DNA from: B46-G9 sp964548365
GTDB lineage: Bacteria > Desulfobacterota > DSM-4660 > Desulfatiglandales > Desulfatiglandaceae
Reading direction: 5' to 3'
Assembly: GCA_964548365.1 (NCBI GenBank)
Contig: CAZJRD010000012.1
Span: forward strand, 1 to 61,273
DNA: 61,273 nt
This document shows positions 43,067 through 52,243 of the stretch, piece by piece. The notes below the pieces were generated by a model. The model searched no databases. It was not told where the DNA came from and worked only from the letters and a program-made list of their open reading frames with translations. The stretch's first letter is position 1, and every line of letters starts with the position of its first letter. A program made the position numbers and the translations under genes.

Positions 43067-44458
43067 TTAAAAGCTGACATTCCCCGGCGTCCTGGGGAAA
43101 GGAATCACATCGCGGATGTTGGGAAGGCCGGTTATAAACTGGATGAGCCGTTCAAAACCGAGACCAAAACCCGCATGGGGGGCTGTGCCGAATCGGCGCA
43201 GATCCAGGTACCACCAGTAGGTATCCGGGTCCAGCCCGGTTTCTTTAATCCTCTTGTAGAGCGTGTCGTAATCATCTTCACGCTGGCTGCCGCCGATAAC
43301 CTCTCCAATCTTCGGGACCAGGACATCCATGGCACGAACCGTCTTCCCGTCCTCATTCACTTTCATGTAGAAGGCCTTGATTTCCTTTGGGTAGTCAACA
43401 AGCACCACCGGTTTCCTAAAAACCTTTTCACACAAATACCGCTCGTGCTCAGATTGCAGATCAGTCCCCCAGGCAACGGGAAACTCAAACTTCACCTTGG
43501 CCTTTTCGAGGACTTGGACGGCCTCCGTGTACCTCAGATATTCAAAATCCTGCGCTAGAAGATTCTCAAGCGTCTCTACTGCGGTCTTGTCTATGAAGCG
43601 GTTGAAGAATTCCATGTCTTCAGGACATTTTTTGAGCACCCAGGAAAAAATGAATTTCAGCAGATCGATTGCCAAGTCTTTATTGCCCAGCAAATCGCAA
43701 AAAGCCATTTCCGGTTCCACCATCCAGAATTCAGCCAGGTGCCGGGAGGTATTTGAATTTTCCGCCCTGAATGTCGGGCCGAAAGTATACACGTCTCCCA
43801 TGGCCAGGGCATAAATCTCCGCCTCGAGCTGACCGCTCACGGTGAGATTGGCGGGGCCCCCGAAAAAATCCCGGGAGTAATCCGCCTGGGCTCCCTTCAA
43901 CGGCATTGCGTTCAAATCAAGACTGGTAACCCGAAAGGTTTCCCCCGCCCCCTCACAGTCGCTTCCCGTGATGATCGGCGTGTGGAGATAGATAAACCCT
44001 CTTTCCTGAAAGAAGGTATGGATTGCCAGGCTCACCGCATTCCTGATCCTGGCCACGGCTCCGAAGGTATTTGTCCGGGGACGCAAGTGGGCAATGGTTC
44101 GGAGGAATTCGAAGGAATGCCGCTTTTTCTGGAGGGGGTATTGTTCCGGATCCGCCCAGCCGAATACCTCGATCTCTTCGGCCTTCAGTTCAACACTCTG
44201 TCCCTTACCAGGTGAGGGAGAAAGCATCCCGGTCACTCTAATGGAGCAACCCGTCTGGAGCCTCTTTACCTCGTCCTCGTAATGAGGAAGCGAAGATTCC
44301 GCGATAACCTGGAGGCCCCGGATGCAGGATCCGTCATTCAGTTCGATGAATGAGAACCCCCCCTTGGAATCCCGTCTGGTCCGGACCCACCCCATTACCG
44401 TGAAGGTGCTGCCGATCGCCTCAGATTTCAGGACTTCCGAGATCCTGGTCCTGTTCAC
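43067..44458 (-). CDS. asnS: Asparaginyl-tRNA synthetase
   Basis: 463 residues. OB-fold anticodon-binding domain (GWVRTRRDSKGGFSFIELND), then the class II core: motif 2 with FRAENSNTSRHLAEFWMVEP, and motif 3 GFGLGFERLIQFI. It charges tRNA-Asn with asparagine. Asparagine-type signatures (AENSNTSRHLAEF) separate it from AspRS. The start ATG at 44458 opens the family N-terminus MNRTRISEVL. The upstream intergenic carries a multi-hairpin element. Confidence 0.95.
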   Translation of the reverse strand: MNRTRISEVLKSEAIGSTFTVMGWVRTRRDSKGGFSFIELNDGSCIRGLQVIAESSLPHYEDEVKRLQTGCSIRVTGMLSPSPGKGQSVELKAEEIEVFGWADPEQYPLQKKRHSFEFLRTIAHLRPRTNTFGAVARIRNAVSLAIHTFFQERGFIYLHTPIITGSDCEGAGETFRVTSLDLNAMPLKGAQADYSRDFFGGPANLTVSGQLEAEIYALAMGDVYTFGPTFRAENSNTSRHLAEFWMVEPEMAFCDLLGNKDLAIDLLKFIFSWVLKKCPEDMEFFNRFIDKTAVETLENLLAQDFEYLRYTEAVQVLEKAKVKFEFPVAWGTDLQSEHERYLCEKVFRKPVVLVDYPKEIKAFYMKVNEDGKTVRAMDVLVPKIGEVIGGSQREDDYDTLYKRIKETGLDPDTYWWYLDLRRFGTAPHAGFGLGFERLIQFITGLPNIRDVIPFPRTPGNVSF

Positions 44459-44534
44459 TGCTCATCCCCTCATGTGCTCTTAGTCCGTTGGACGCAAGCT
44501 CAGCGAGGGAGCCTCTTCTTCCCGTTCCGAGGCT

Positions 44535-44642
44535 CCGGGCTGGTCTTTTCAGTGACTTATCAGCGTGGGATGGCTACCCCCTCCGCATTCTCGACTTCGT
44601 CGAGCTGCGGGTTCCCCCACTGATAAGTCACGAAAAGACGGT
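44535..44642. repeat. Multi-hairpin dispersed element, copy 2
   Basis: Same family and orientation as 37640-37760: outer stem GTGACTTATC (44552-44561) / GATAAGTCAC (44622-44631), followed by CGAAAA. The inner stem CCGCA/TGCGG is kept, while the tip is CTCGAC TTC GTCGAG instead of ACTCCGC AAA GCGGAGT, i.e. different sequence but preserved pairing. Between serC (ends 44765) and asnS (starts 44458). Confidence 0.75.
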
Positions 44643-44764
44643 GCCCTCTCACCAGTCACTCCAGAAAAGGCTCCCTCGCTGAGCGTCAGGCTCTTCTGGA
44701 CGCCGATAAATAAAATCCATCCAGGTCTTTCACCAGACGTGGAGGGCTCAGTTATATCTGACGC

Positions 44765-45856
44765 CTACCCATTCTTTTTCTCAAATTCTTTCATGAAATC
44801 CACTAGGGCGCTGACCCCATCAATCCCGGTGGCATTGTAGATGGATGCCCGGCATCCTCCCACCGAACGGTGTCCCTTGAGACCGCCCAAGCCTTGTTCC
44901 ATGGCCTCGGCTACAAATCGCTGTTCCAGTTCCTCGTTCGGAAGCCTGAAGGTGACGTTCATCAATGATCGACTGTCCATTGCCGCGGTTCCCTGATAAA
45001 AATCGGAACCATCAATGCATCCATAGATGAGGGCACCCTTTTCCCGGTTGATCGCCTCCATCTTATCCAGCCCGCCGATAGTCTCTTCCAGCCACTTCAT
45101 AACCAGGCTGATGGCATAAATGACGAAACAGGCAGGCGTATTGAACATGGAATTCTTTCCCGAAAAGGTGGTATACTTCAACATGGCGGGGATATCTTCA
45201 GGGACCCGCTCCAGCATGTCTTTCCGGATAATCACCAGGGCGGTCCCCGCAGGTCCGATGTTTTTCTGGGCGCCCGCGTAAACGAGCCCGAAAGGCCGGG
45301 TATCAAACGGCCTGCTCATGATATCGGAGGACATGTCGCAGATGAGGGGAACCTCTCCCGCATCGGGAAATGTACTCCACTGCGTCCCCTTAATCGTGTT
45401 ATTGGAGGTCAGGTGCAAATACGCTGCATCAGGATTGACAGCGAACTCCCGGGGAATATATGAAAAATTCTTATCCTCGGAAGAGGCGATCACTGCCACG
45501 TCCTTTCCCTGGATTTGCGCCTCTTTTATCGCTTTCGTAGACCAGGTCCCCGTATCGACGTATTCCACTGGTTTCCCCGGGATCCCTAGGTTCATGGGGA
45601 TCATGCAGAACTGGAGACTCGCCCCTCCCTGAATGAACACGACATCAAAACCATCGTCAAGGCCCAGGAGACGCTTTGTCCGCTCCACCGCCTCATTGAT
45701 CACATCATCGAACCATTTGGAACGGTGGCTCACCTCAAGGATGGACATTCCTGAACCCTTGTAATCCAGCAACTCTGACTGGATCTCTTCCAATACAAGC
45801 AAGGGAAGTGCTGCAGGACCGGCGTTGAAATTGTGGATTCTTTTCCCCATGTTCAT
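44765..45856 (-). CDS. serC: Phosphoserine aminotransferase
   Basis: 363 residues. Begins IHNFNAGPAALPLLVLEEIQ with the phosphate-binding region SGMSILEVSHRS; the PLP lysine is in VYAGAQKNIGPAG and FRLPNEELEQRF occurs near the end. It converts 3-phosphohydroxypyruvate to phosphoserine (also a vitamin B6 intermediate). The ATG at 45856 overlaps the cooC-like stop by four bases; a second ATG six bases later is an alternative. The N-terminus NMGKR is normal. Confidence 0.95.
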   Translation of the reverse strand: MNMGKRIHNFNAGPAALPLLVLEEIQSELLDYKGSGMSILEVSHRSKWFDDVINEAVERTKRLLGLDDGFDVVFIQGGASLQFCMIPMNLGIPGKPVEYVDTGTWSTKAIKEAQIQGKDVAVIASSEDKNFSYIPREFAVNPDAAYLHLTSNNTIKGTQWSTFPDAGEVPLICDMSSDIMSRPFDTRPFGLVYAGAQKNIGPAGTALVIIRKDMLERVPEDIPAMLKYTTFSGKNSMFNTPACFVIYAISLVMKWLEETIGGLDKMEAINREKGALIYGCIDGSDFYQGTAAMDSRSLMNVTFRLPNEELEQRFVAEAMEQGLGGLKGHRSVGGCRASIYNATGIDGVSALVDFMKEFEKKNG

Positions 45857-46632
45857 TTCTCCTCCTCTGTCTGTTTTTCCAGTTTCCCGATCATCTCACT
45901 AACCGCCTGCAACCCCTCCTTATCGGTTTCAAAGGGGGGTCTTCCATCCAGGTCGGCCTCAATAATTTCACTCCGGAAAGGAATAAATCCCAGAAAATCA
46001 AAATTCGGCATCTCTTTCAAGAGAAAATCCCTGTCCCTCTCAGACCTGATCTTATTTCCCACGAAACTCAGGTTCTTGAGCCCTATGTCTGCGGCGAGTC
46101 TGCGAATCTGGTGCGCTGTTTCGATACTCCTCCTGCCCGGCTCCACAACCACGATGAGGCGATTCACGGCCATGGCGGTTCCTCTTCCCATGTGTTCCAG
46201 GCCAGCCTCCATGTCCAGCACCACCACCTCGTCCCTGGCCAGGACGATATGCCGTACCAGGTTCTTAAGCAAGACGCTTTCAGGACAAATACATCCCCCG
46301 CCTCCTGTCTTCACTCCCCCCAAAACCATCACCCTAACGCCGTTCACCTCTGCAGATAGTTTCTCAGGCAGGTCGTCCACCTTGGGATTCAGCTTGAAAA
46401 ACGATCCCATAGCACCCACCTTGGCCTCGGTTCGTTCCTCGATGAGTTCCTTCATCTGGGCGATGGGCACGATGTTTCCACTGTCCTTGACGCCGAGGGC
46501 CTGTGCCAGGTTGGCATCAGGATCGGCATCAATGGCCAGGACCTTTTTTCCGCTGTCCGCAAGGCTCTTGACCAGGAAGGAGGCAAAGGTTGTTTTCCCC
46601 ACTCCTCCCTTTCCACTGATAGCTAGTTTCAT
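45853..46632 (-). CDS. cooC: CooC-like nickel-insertion ATPase
   Basis: 259 residues. Deviant Walker A GKGGVGKTTFASFL of the MinD/NifH type, IDADPDANLAQALG (switch region), and the Cys-x-Cys GGGGCICPES that binds nickel or zinc at the dimer interface in CooC. Proteins of this family mature carbon monoxide dehydrogenase / acetyl-CoA synthase (CooC, AcsF). No CODH genes are in the window, so the target would be encoded elsewhere. It is coupled to serC by a four-base overlap, which is unusual and may be only co-transcription. Confidence 0.85.
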   Translation of the reverse strand: MKLAISGKGGVGKTTFASFLVKSLADSGKKVLAIDADPDANLAQALGVKDSGNIVPIAQMKELIEERTEAKVGAMGSFFKLNPKVDDLPEKLSAEVNGVRVMVLGGVKTGGGGCICPESVLLKNLVRHIVLARDEVVVLDMEAGLEHMGRGTAMAVNRLIVVVEPGRRSIETAHQIRRLAADIGLKNLSFVGNKIRSERDRDFLLKEMPNFDFLGFIPFRSEIIEADLDGRPPFETDKEGLQAVSEMIGKLEKQTEEEK

Positions 46633-46798
46633 TTTTTCACCTCGTTATTCAGCCTTCTCCCGCACGCGGCGCATCAGGCTGTACATAAAATAAATTTTTA
46701 CCATAGTCTTATCACCGAACATTTTTCAAGCAAAAAGGTGTACCAAAAAGGGCTGTCGTGGTGTAAGAAAAAAGAGCAAGAAGGGGGCACCATTAAAG

Positions 46799-47710
46799 AT
46801 GGAATTTGAAATTACCATAGAAGGCCCGCCACAGGCCATTGAAACGATGTCGCACCTCCTGGCCCACGGACCATTCAACTCCGTCAATGTCCTCTCATCG
46901 AAATCTTATCCCACCAGACTCCAAACAATCACTTTGAAGGAAATAGATCCCGAACTCCTGAACAGGAAACTGACACGAATCGAATCCTTTATCGCAATCG
47001 TGGAACAAAAAACAAACTCCCGCGATCTCTTGCAGATAAGGGTTCGTAACCTCGGTTACTCCGAGCCCCCTTGCGGTAGCCAGGACGATCCTGAACCCTT
47101 CAACCCCATTGAGTCCCTCACCATCCGGCCCTGGACCTCTTCAGATCAGGGGGAATTTGCAACCGATGCCATCATTCTGGATCCCCGCCATGCCTTTGGG
47201 ACGGGCAAACACCCCACCACCAGGCTCTGTCTCGAGATCCTGGAGAATATGGCCCGTGAAGAGCATGTCGGCAATCCATTCTCTCATTGGAGCGTGCTGG
47301 ACTTTGGATGCGGGAGCGGCCTCCTTGCCCTGGCCGCTGTTCGGCTGGGAGCCAAGGAAGCCATGGGAGTTGAAATAGACGCCCAGTCCGCAGAGGCCGC
47401 CAAGCGAAATGTATCACTGAACAGTCTGTCGAGTAGGATTCAGGTCAGAAAAGGGTCCTGGGAAGCCGTAAGGGGAAACTACGACCTTATCCTCGCCAAC
47501 CTGGTGCCCGCCGTTCTCTTCAGGACCGAACTGAACATCCCGAACCATCTAAAAAGGTACGGAATCGCCGTTGTATCGGGATTTGGGGAAAGCCTCCTTG
47601 AAGAGATGGGAGCCTTTTTTTCAGAGGCAGGACTTACCATCCTCGAACGCTTCTCTCTCGACACCTGGGGTGCCCTTCTCATGGGCCGCTCTTCCCAAAA
47701 TATTCCTTGA
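46799..47710 (+). CDS. prmA: Ribosomal protein L11 methyltransferase-like
   Basis: 303 residues. SAM-dependent methyltransferase: DPRHAFGTGKHPTTRL, FGCGSGLLALAAVRLGA and LILANLVPAVLF, the three PrmA signatures. PrmA trimethylates Lys and N-terminal residues of L11. The N-terminal part (1-100) is PrmA-like in length but diverged. It is divergent from the cooC-like gene and convergent with nagZ, with which it overlaps by 32 bases. A paralogue acting on another protein cannot be excluded. Confidence 0.8.
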   Translation: MEFEITIEGPPQAIETMSHLLAHGPFNSVNVLSSKSYPTRLQTITLKEIDPELLNRKLTRIESFIAIVEQKTNSRDLLQIRVRNLGYSEPPCGSQDDPEPFNPIESLTIRPWTSSDQGEFATDAIILDPRHAFGTGKHPTTRLCLEILENMAREEHVGNPFSHWSVLDFGCGSGLLALAAVRLGAKEAMGVEIDAQSAEAAKRNVSLNSLSSRIQVRKGSWEAVRGNYDLILANLVPAVLFRTELNIPNHLKRYGIAVVSGFGESLLEEMGAFFSEAGLTILERFSLDTWGALLMGRSSQNIP

Positions 47711-48779
47711 CCTCGGTTAAGGAGACAATCCTTCCCTTTTTCAGAAAACGAGTCTTTGCCCGTGCGATGCGATCGAGTGATTCCCGGAATCTCTTGAGTT
47801 CTATTTTGCCAGTAACCAGCATCGTTCTCAAGCGTTCCATGCTCTTCATGACTTTCTCTTGATCTGCGCAGATCAGGAGGATATCAGCGCCCGCCTGAAA
47901 TGCCTCCACGGCTCCTTCCACAACGCCGCTCCCCCTGGAGATGGCCCCCATTTCCAGGTCATCCGTGATGATCAGCCCCTGGAATCCCAAATCATCCCGC
48001 AAGAGCCCCGTCAGGATAGAGCTCGAAAGAGTTGCAGGCTTCTCCGGGTCAAGGGAAGGATAGAGTGCATGGGAACTCATAATTCCGGTTACCCCGGCGT
48101 CCACAGCTGCCTTGAATGGAGGGATATCCACGGACTCCATCTCTTCCCTGGGCAGGAAAATCTGGGGGAGCTTCTTGTGCGGATCCCGGTCAGCTCCTCC
48201 GAGCCCGGGGAAATGTTTTCCCACCGCCATGATGTTGTTTTCCTGGAGTTCATTGATCACGGTCCGGCCCAGCAGGGCAACCTGACCTGGATCCTCACTG
48301 AACGTGCGTCCGTGGAGATGCTGTTCCGGGAAACCCCTAGGCACGTCCAGCACCGGAGTCAAATCCATATTCAGCCCGACCATTCCCATCTCAGCGGCAG
48401 TGACCCGCGCAAATTCGCGCGCCTCTTTAACGGGGTCCTCCGAATCACCGATGGCGGTTTGTCCGGGAAATTCCCTGAAAGGCGCCCGGAGACGGGCCAC
48501 CCTCCCTCCTTCCTGATCCACCGCCAGGAACAGGGGAATTTCATTGTGCCGCATGGAAGTTTTCTGTAAATTTTTGCACAGATTGGCCACTTGGACCGGG
48601 TCTTCAATATTCCTTGCAAAGAGGATCACCCCTCCAAGGCCCCAGTGCCGTATGAGGTCTTCAGTGCCGGAATCAAGGTGCGGGCCGGCAATGCCCACCA
48701 TAAACAACCGGCCGATTCTTGTATTCAAACTATCCAGGTCAAGAGAGGGATTCACTTGCGACACTTCCTTTTTTGACAT
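47679..48779 (-). CDS. nagZ: Beta-N-acetylhexosaminidase, GH3 family
   Basis: 366 residues from the ATG at 48779; a further 13 codons are open upstream. Motifs: AVDQEGGRVARL (substrate loop), KHFPGLGGADRDPHKKLP (general acid His and neighbouring Asp of NagZ-type GH3) and TDDLEMGAISR (nucleophile Asp). It removes terminal GlcNAc from cell-wall muropeptides in the cytoplasm; no signal peptide is seen. The 3' end overlaps prmA on the other strand by 32 bases. It is divergent from the nucleotidyltransferase gene that follows. Confidence 0.88.
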   Translation of the reverse strand: MSKKEVSQVNPSLDLDSLNTRIGRLFMVGIAGPHLDSGTEDLIRHWGLGGVILFARNIEDPVQVANLCKNLQKTSMRHNEIPLFLAVDQEGGRVARLRAPFREFPGQTAIGDSEDPVKEAREFARVTAAEMGMVGLNMDLTPVLDVPRGFPEQHLHGRTFSEDPGQVALLGRTVINELQENNIMAVGKHFPGLGGADRDPHKKLPQIFLPREEMESVDIPPFKAAVDAGVTGIMSSHALYPSLDPEKPATLSSSILTGLLRDDLGFQGLIITDDLEMGAISRGSGVVEGAVEAFQAGADILLICADQEKVMKSMERLRTMLVTGKIELKRFRESLDRIARAKTRFLKKGRIVSLTEVKEYFGKSGP

Positions 48780-48835
48780 ATTGTGAAGAGGTGTATAATG
48801 AGAATGAACCATTTGCAACGAAAAAAAGGTGCACC

Positions 48836-49738
48836 ATGAAGGCCATGATTCTTGCCGCCGGCTTCGGTACCCGGCTCAAACCTCTCACGGAACACTGCCC
48901 GAAGGCCCTCATGCCCGTGGGCAATCGTCCCCTTCTGGACCGGAACATCGAATATCTCAAGTCTTCCGGGGTTGGGGAAATCGTCATCAACGCGCACCAT
49001 CTCCCGGAACAGGTCCTCGAGCATGTAGGCGACGGGAGAAGCTTCGGGATTCCCATCCACGTGCAGGTTGAACCGAAAATCCTGGGGACCGGGGGAGGAA
49101 TCCGAAATGTGTCTGATTTCTGGGATGAGGAACCGTTCATTGTCCTGAACGGGGACATCCTTACGAACATTGACCTGGGTACGGCCTACAAAGCCCATGT
49201 GGAATCAGGTGCGCTGGCCACCCTCGTGCTTCATTCCAGGGAGCCCTTCAACCAGATCCTTGTTGATCCGCAGGGGAATATACAGGACATCGCGGGAAAA
49301 AACCTCCCCGGAAGGGTTGCTTTCACCGGGATACATATCATTGATCCGGCTTTTCTCAAATACCTTCCAGCCGGGATTTTTCACAACATCGTGGATTCGT
49401 ACCGGATGCTCATAGCATCGGGAGAGACCATTCTCGGGTATCTGTCTCGCGGTCACCGGTGGCATGATATCGGAACGATTTCATCCTACCTCGCGGTAAA
49501 CAGGGATTCATTAAAGGGAAATCCGTTTCTCTTCGGAAGCAATTGCGAGGTCCATGAGAAGGTGCGGCTGTCAGACTGGGCAGTCATCGGTGAATCGTGC
49601 CGGGTCCACGACGGAGCCCTTGTTGAGCGATCAGTCCTTTGGGATCAGGTGACTGTTCATAGAGGAGTGCACGTGACTGACAGCGTTGTGACTTCTTTCC
49701 GGAATGTTCGTGAGGATATCATAGCAGGCGTGTTTTAA
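48836..49738 (+). CDS. Sugar-1-phosphate nucleotidyltransferase (MurU-like)
   Basis: 300 residues from the ATG at 48836, preceded by AAAGGTG; the frame is open 117 bases further. Signature AMILAAGFGTRLKPLTEH, then PVGNRPLLD, and LNGDILTNIDLG for metal binding. The core is of the NDP-sugar pyrophosphorylase type (MurU, GmhD, ManC relatives). Unlike bacterial MurU of about 220 residues it has a C-terminal beta-helix-like extension (about 235-300). With nagZ and an AmgK-like kinase nearby it probably activates MurNAc- or GlcNAc-1-phosphate; mannose-1-phosphate is the main alternative. Confidence 0.75.
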   Translation: MKAMILAAGFGTRLKPLTEHCPKALMPVGNRPLLDRNIEYLKSSGVGEIVINAHHLPEQVLEHVGDGRSFGIPIHVQVEPKILGTGGGIRNVSDFWDEEPFIVLNGDILTNIDLGTAYKAHVESGALATLVLHSREPFNQILVDPQGNIQDIAGKNLPGRVAFTGIHIIDPAFLKYLPAGIFHNIVDSYRMLIASGETILGYLSRGHRWHDIGTISSYLAVNRDSLKGNPFLFGSNCEVHEKVRLSDWAVIGESCRVHDGALVERSVLWDQVTVHRGVHVTDSVVTSFRNVREDIIAGVF

Positions 49739-49754
49739 CCCGCCTTTTCAACGA

Positions 49755-50966
49755 TCAGAGCCCTGCCACACTGTCTGCCCATCCAATGGCATCCAAGTAA
49801 TATTCGGGGACCTTTTCTTCTGCTATTCCAACCTTTGAGACGGCTTCTGAGAAAGATTCCCACTCTCCGGTTTCATAACTTTTCACAAGATCCAGGAAAG
49901 GTGTCAGAGGTCCCTCATGGTTGATCAAGGCCTTCTTTATAGGTTCGGAAAGCGGGAGTTTTTCCATGAGCTTTTCCATTTCCTGGTCTAGGATCGCGTC
50001 AAGCAGTGAAAAGAGTCCCAATGTAAAAAGCTCGGAGGTATCAACCGGGGATCTTGACCCTTTTCCCAGCATTTCACACATTCTGGCCCGTATGATTGAG
50101 CTCCTCAGCAATTCAACCGGTTTTTTGGAGGCCAGTTTTGCCATGATGATCAGGGAAATAAAGCTCCTTATGCCCTCCTGACCAAGGAGCACAATGGCCT
50201 GTTTAATGGATGAGATCTCCCGTAAACGCCTGAAGTACGCTGAATTTATGTAACGCAGCAATTTGTAGGAAATGGAAACATCGCGGATTATAATTTTCTC
50301 CAAATCCTCGAATTCCATATCCTCCTTGTTGGTCTCTACCATGAGCTGCAGCAGGTTGATTTTTGAGGGTGCCACGTCTCTGCTCTGCAGAATTTGTGGC
50401 TTGCTGAAAAAATAGCCTTGAAAATAGGAGAAACCCATGTCAAAGGCCTGCTGAAATACCTCGTGTGTTTCCACCTTTTCTGCCAAGAACTTGACGTGGT
50501 ATGGGGACAGTTTCTCGACATACTCAGCAATCTCATCCATTGGGGTAATTAGAAAATCTATCTTGATAACCCTGGAGAGCTTGATGAGCGGTTCCAGGGC
50601 CTCTTCATAAATAAAGTCATCCAAGGCAATTTCATATCCCTTTTCTGCAATCTCGGAGCAGGCCTCAATAACCTCGAGATCAGGGACTACGTTTTCAAGA
50701 ACTTCCACCGTGACGGTTTCCTTTGGAAACATCAGGGGATACTTCCTGACCAGGAGATCCTGGGTGAAGTTAATAAACGCCTTTTTCCCGGCAGACACCC
50801 GCTCCATCCCCATGGTGAAAAAGGTGTTTGAAAGGAGCTTTGAAGTGGCCGTATCCCCGTCAATACCCGGAAAAGCGTTTGTGATACCGCCCCTGAACAG
50901 GAGTTCATATCCGTAGATTTTCCGGTTTCGCTTAAAGATGGGTTGTCTGGCTACATAGACTTTCAT
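49755..50966 (-). CDS. EAL-HDOD domain signalling protein (YuxH type)
   Basis: 403 residues. N-terminal EAL-like domain (1-205) where the motif reads YELLFRG and other metal ligands such as LDDFIYEE are only partly kept, so c-di-GMP hydrolysis is doubtful. C-terminal HDOD domain (about 210-400), a degenerate HD domain found in signalling proteins. It probably acts as a c-di-GMP sensor or scaffold. Monocistronic, lying between nucleotidyltransferase and AmgK-like genes on the opposite strand. Confidence 0.85.
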   Translation of the reverse strand: MKVYVARQPIFKRNRKIYGYELLFRGGITNAFPGIDGDTATSKLLSNTFFTMGMERVSAGKKAFINFTQDLLVRKYPLMFPKETVTVEVLENVVPDLEVIEACSEIAEKGYEIALDDFIYEEALEPLIKLSRVIKIDFLITPMDEIAEYVEKLSPYHVKFLAEKVETHEVFQQAFDMGFSYFQGYFFSKPQILQSRDVAPSKINLLQLMVETNKEDMEFEDLEKIIIRDVSISYKLLRYINSAYFRRLREISSIKQAIVLLGQEGIRSFISLIIMAKLASKKPVELLRSSIIRARMCEMLGKGSRSPVDTSELFTLGLFSLLDAILDQEMEKLMEKLPLSEPIKKALINHEGPLTPFLDLVKSYETGEWESFSEAVSKVGIAEEKVPEYYLDAIGWADSVAGL

Positions 50967-51138
50967 TGAGGCTCCTGCGTTGAACCCGCGTCAACATATT
51001 TTCCTTGGCGCACACCGCTGATTGAATGTCTGCACAAATCAAGCCATACGAGGGAAGGGCTTTTTTTCTGTTTGTGTGGGGAAGAGAGTATGGTAAGAGG
51101 GGAAAGGTTTCCGTTCCTCTCAATCAGGAGCAACGCCA

Positions 51139-52182
51139 ATGGATATGGCGCTACAAGACTTCGTATACCGTTTCCTTGAAACCCGTCGGCTCCACCTCGA
51201 TGAGGCCCGCATGGAACAACTCCAAGGGGATGGTTCCAAACGTCTTTTCTGGCGCATACCCTGCGTGGAATCAAAAGAGCGCTTTATTGTTCTTTCAAAC
51301 CCTCCAAACGATGCCTTCACCCGCAAGGAAAATATTGCCTCCGTTCAGATCGGAATTCATTTGAAATCCAAGGGAGTGCCGGTTCCTGTAATCTACGCAT
51401 CTAATCTGGACAGAGGCTGGATCATCATGGAAGACCTGGGAAAGATGAGGCTCCAGGATGCTGTCACTGCCGGACAGGATCCACTTCCGCTGTATCAAGA
51501 GATCGTTGCTCTGCTGCTTCACCTGCAAGTAAAAGGCGCCGAAGAGTTTGACCCCCGCTGGTGCTGCCAGACACAGTACTATGACCATGCCGTCATGCGA
51601 ATCTATGAATCAGACTATTTCCGAGATGCCTTCCTCGGGCTCTACCTGGGACTCAAGAAAGAATGGCCTGAACTGGAACCGGCCTTTGAACACGTTGCCG
51701 CCAGGCTTTCGCAATCACACCGCTATTTCTTTCTCTACCGAGACTTCCAGTCAAGAAACATCCTGGTTCAGAACGGCCGAATCGGCTTTGTTGACTGGCA
51801 GGGTGGCCGTCTCGGACCGCTGGGGTATGATCTTGCTTCCCTTCTCATCGATCCCTATGTCGCCCTGTCCTCCGAAACGCAACGTACCATTTTCCAGGCG
51901 TACGCAGATCTCTTGCGAAAGCATGACTCCGCCTTGGCGGATGAATTGCTACTGGACTATCCTTTTCTGGCCCTCCAGAGGAACCTCCAGATACTGGGGG
52001 CCTTTGCCACCTTAACAAAGGTCCACGGAAAGACCTATTTCGAGGAGTATATTCCTCCTGCCCTGCAGCGTCTCTCTGAACTCCTCAAAGAAATGACGGA
52101 CGCGGAACTTTCTCCCTTGAAAAACCTGGTGACAGATCTCGGCCGCCATTTTTGGCTCGACAAGACACCCCTCACGGGATAA
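51139..52182 (+). CDS. AmgK-like sugar kinase (APH phosphotransferase fold)
   Basis: 347 residues. Phosphotransferase fold with catalytic FLYRDFQSRNILV (the Asp and Asn of the loop; Arg replaces His) and metal-binding FVDWQGGRLGP. P. putida AmgK, which phosphorylates MurNAc and GlcNAc at C1, has the same RDFQSRN motif. The N-lobe includes GWIIMEDLG. Together with the nucleotidyltransferase and NagZ it would complete UDP-MurNAc recycling. A choline or aminoglycoside kinase is a less likely alternative. Confidence 0.72.
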   Translation: MDMALQDFVYRFLETRRLHLDEARMEQLQGDGSKRLFWRIPCVESKERFIVLSNPPNDAFTRKENIASVQIGIHLKSKGVPVPVIYASNLDRGWIIMEDLGKMRLQDAVTAGQDPLPLYQEIVALLLHLQVKGAEEFDPRWCCQTQYYDHAVMRIYESDYFRDAFLGLYLGLKKEWPELEPAFEHVAARLSQSHRYFFLYRDFQSRNILVQNGRIGFVDWQGGRLGPLGYDLASLLIDPYVALSSETQRTIFQAYADLLRKHDSALADELLLDYPFLALQRNLQILGAFATLTKVHGKTYFEEYIPPALQRLSELLKEMTDAELSPLKNLVTDLGRHFWLDKTPLTG

Positions 52183-52243
52183 GATCCCGGGTAATCCCCG
52201 GAGACAAAGAAGGAAGGACGGAAACAGAAACAGAGAAAAATCT

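Noticed and set aside
42849..43070. 73-codon plus-strand frame with a perfect AGGAGGT site
   Set aside because: The site is good but the peptide has no family, is low in complexity and overlaps the asnS 3' end; the 296-base gap otherwise shows no gene. Kept only as a curiosity.
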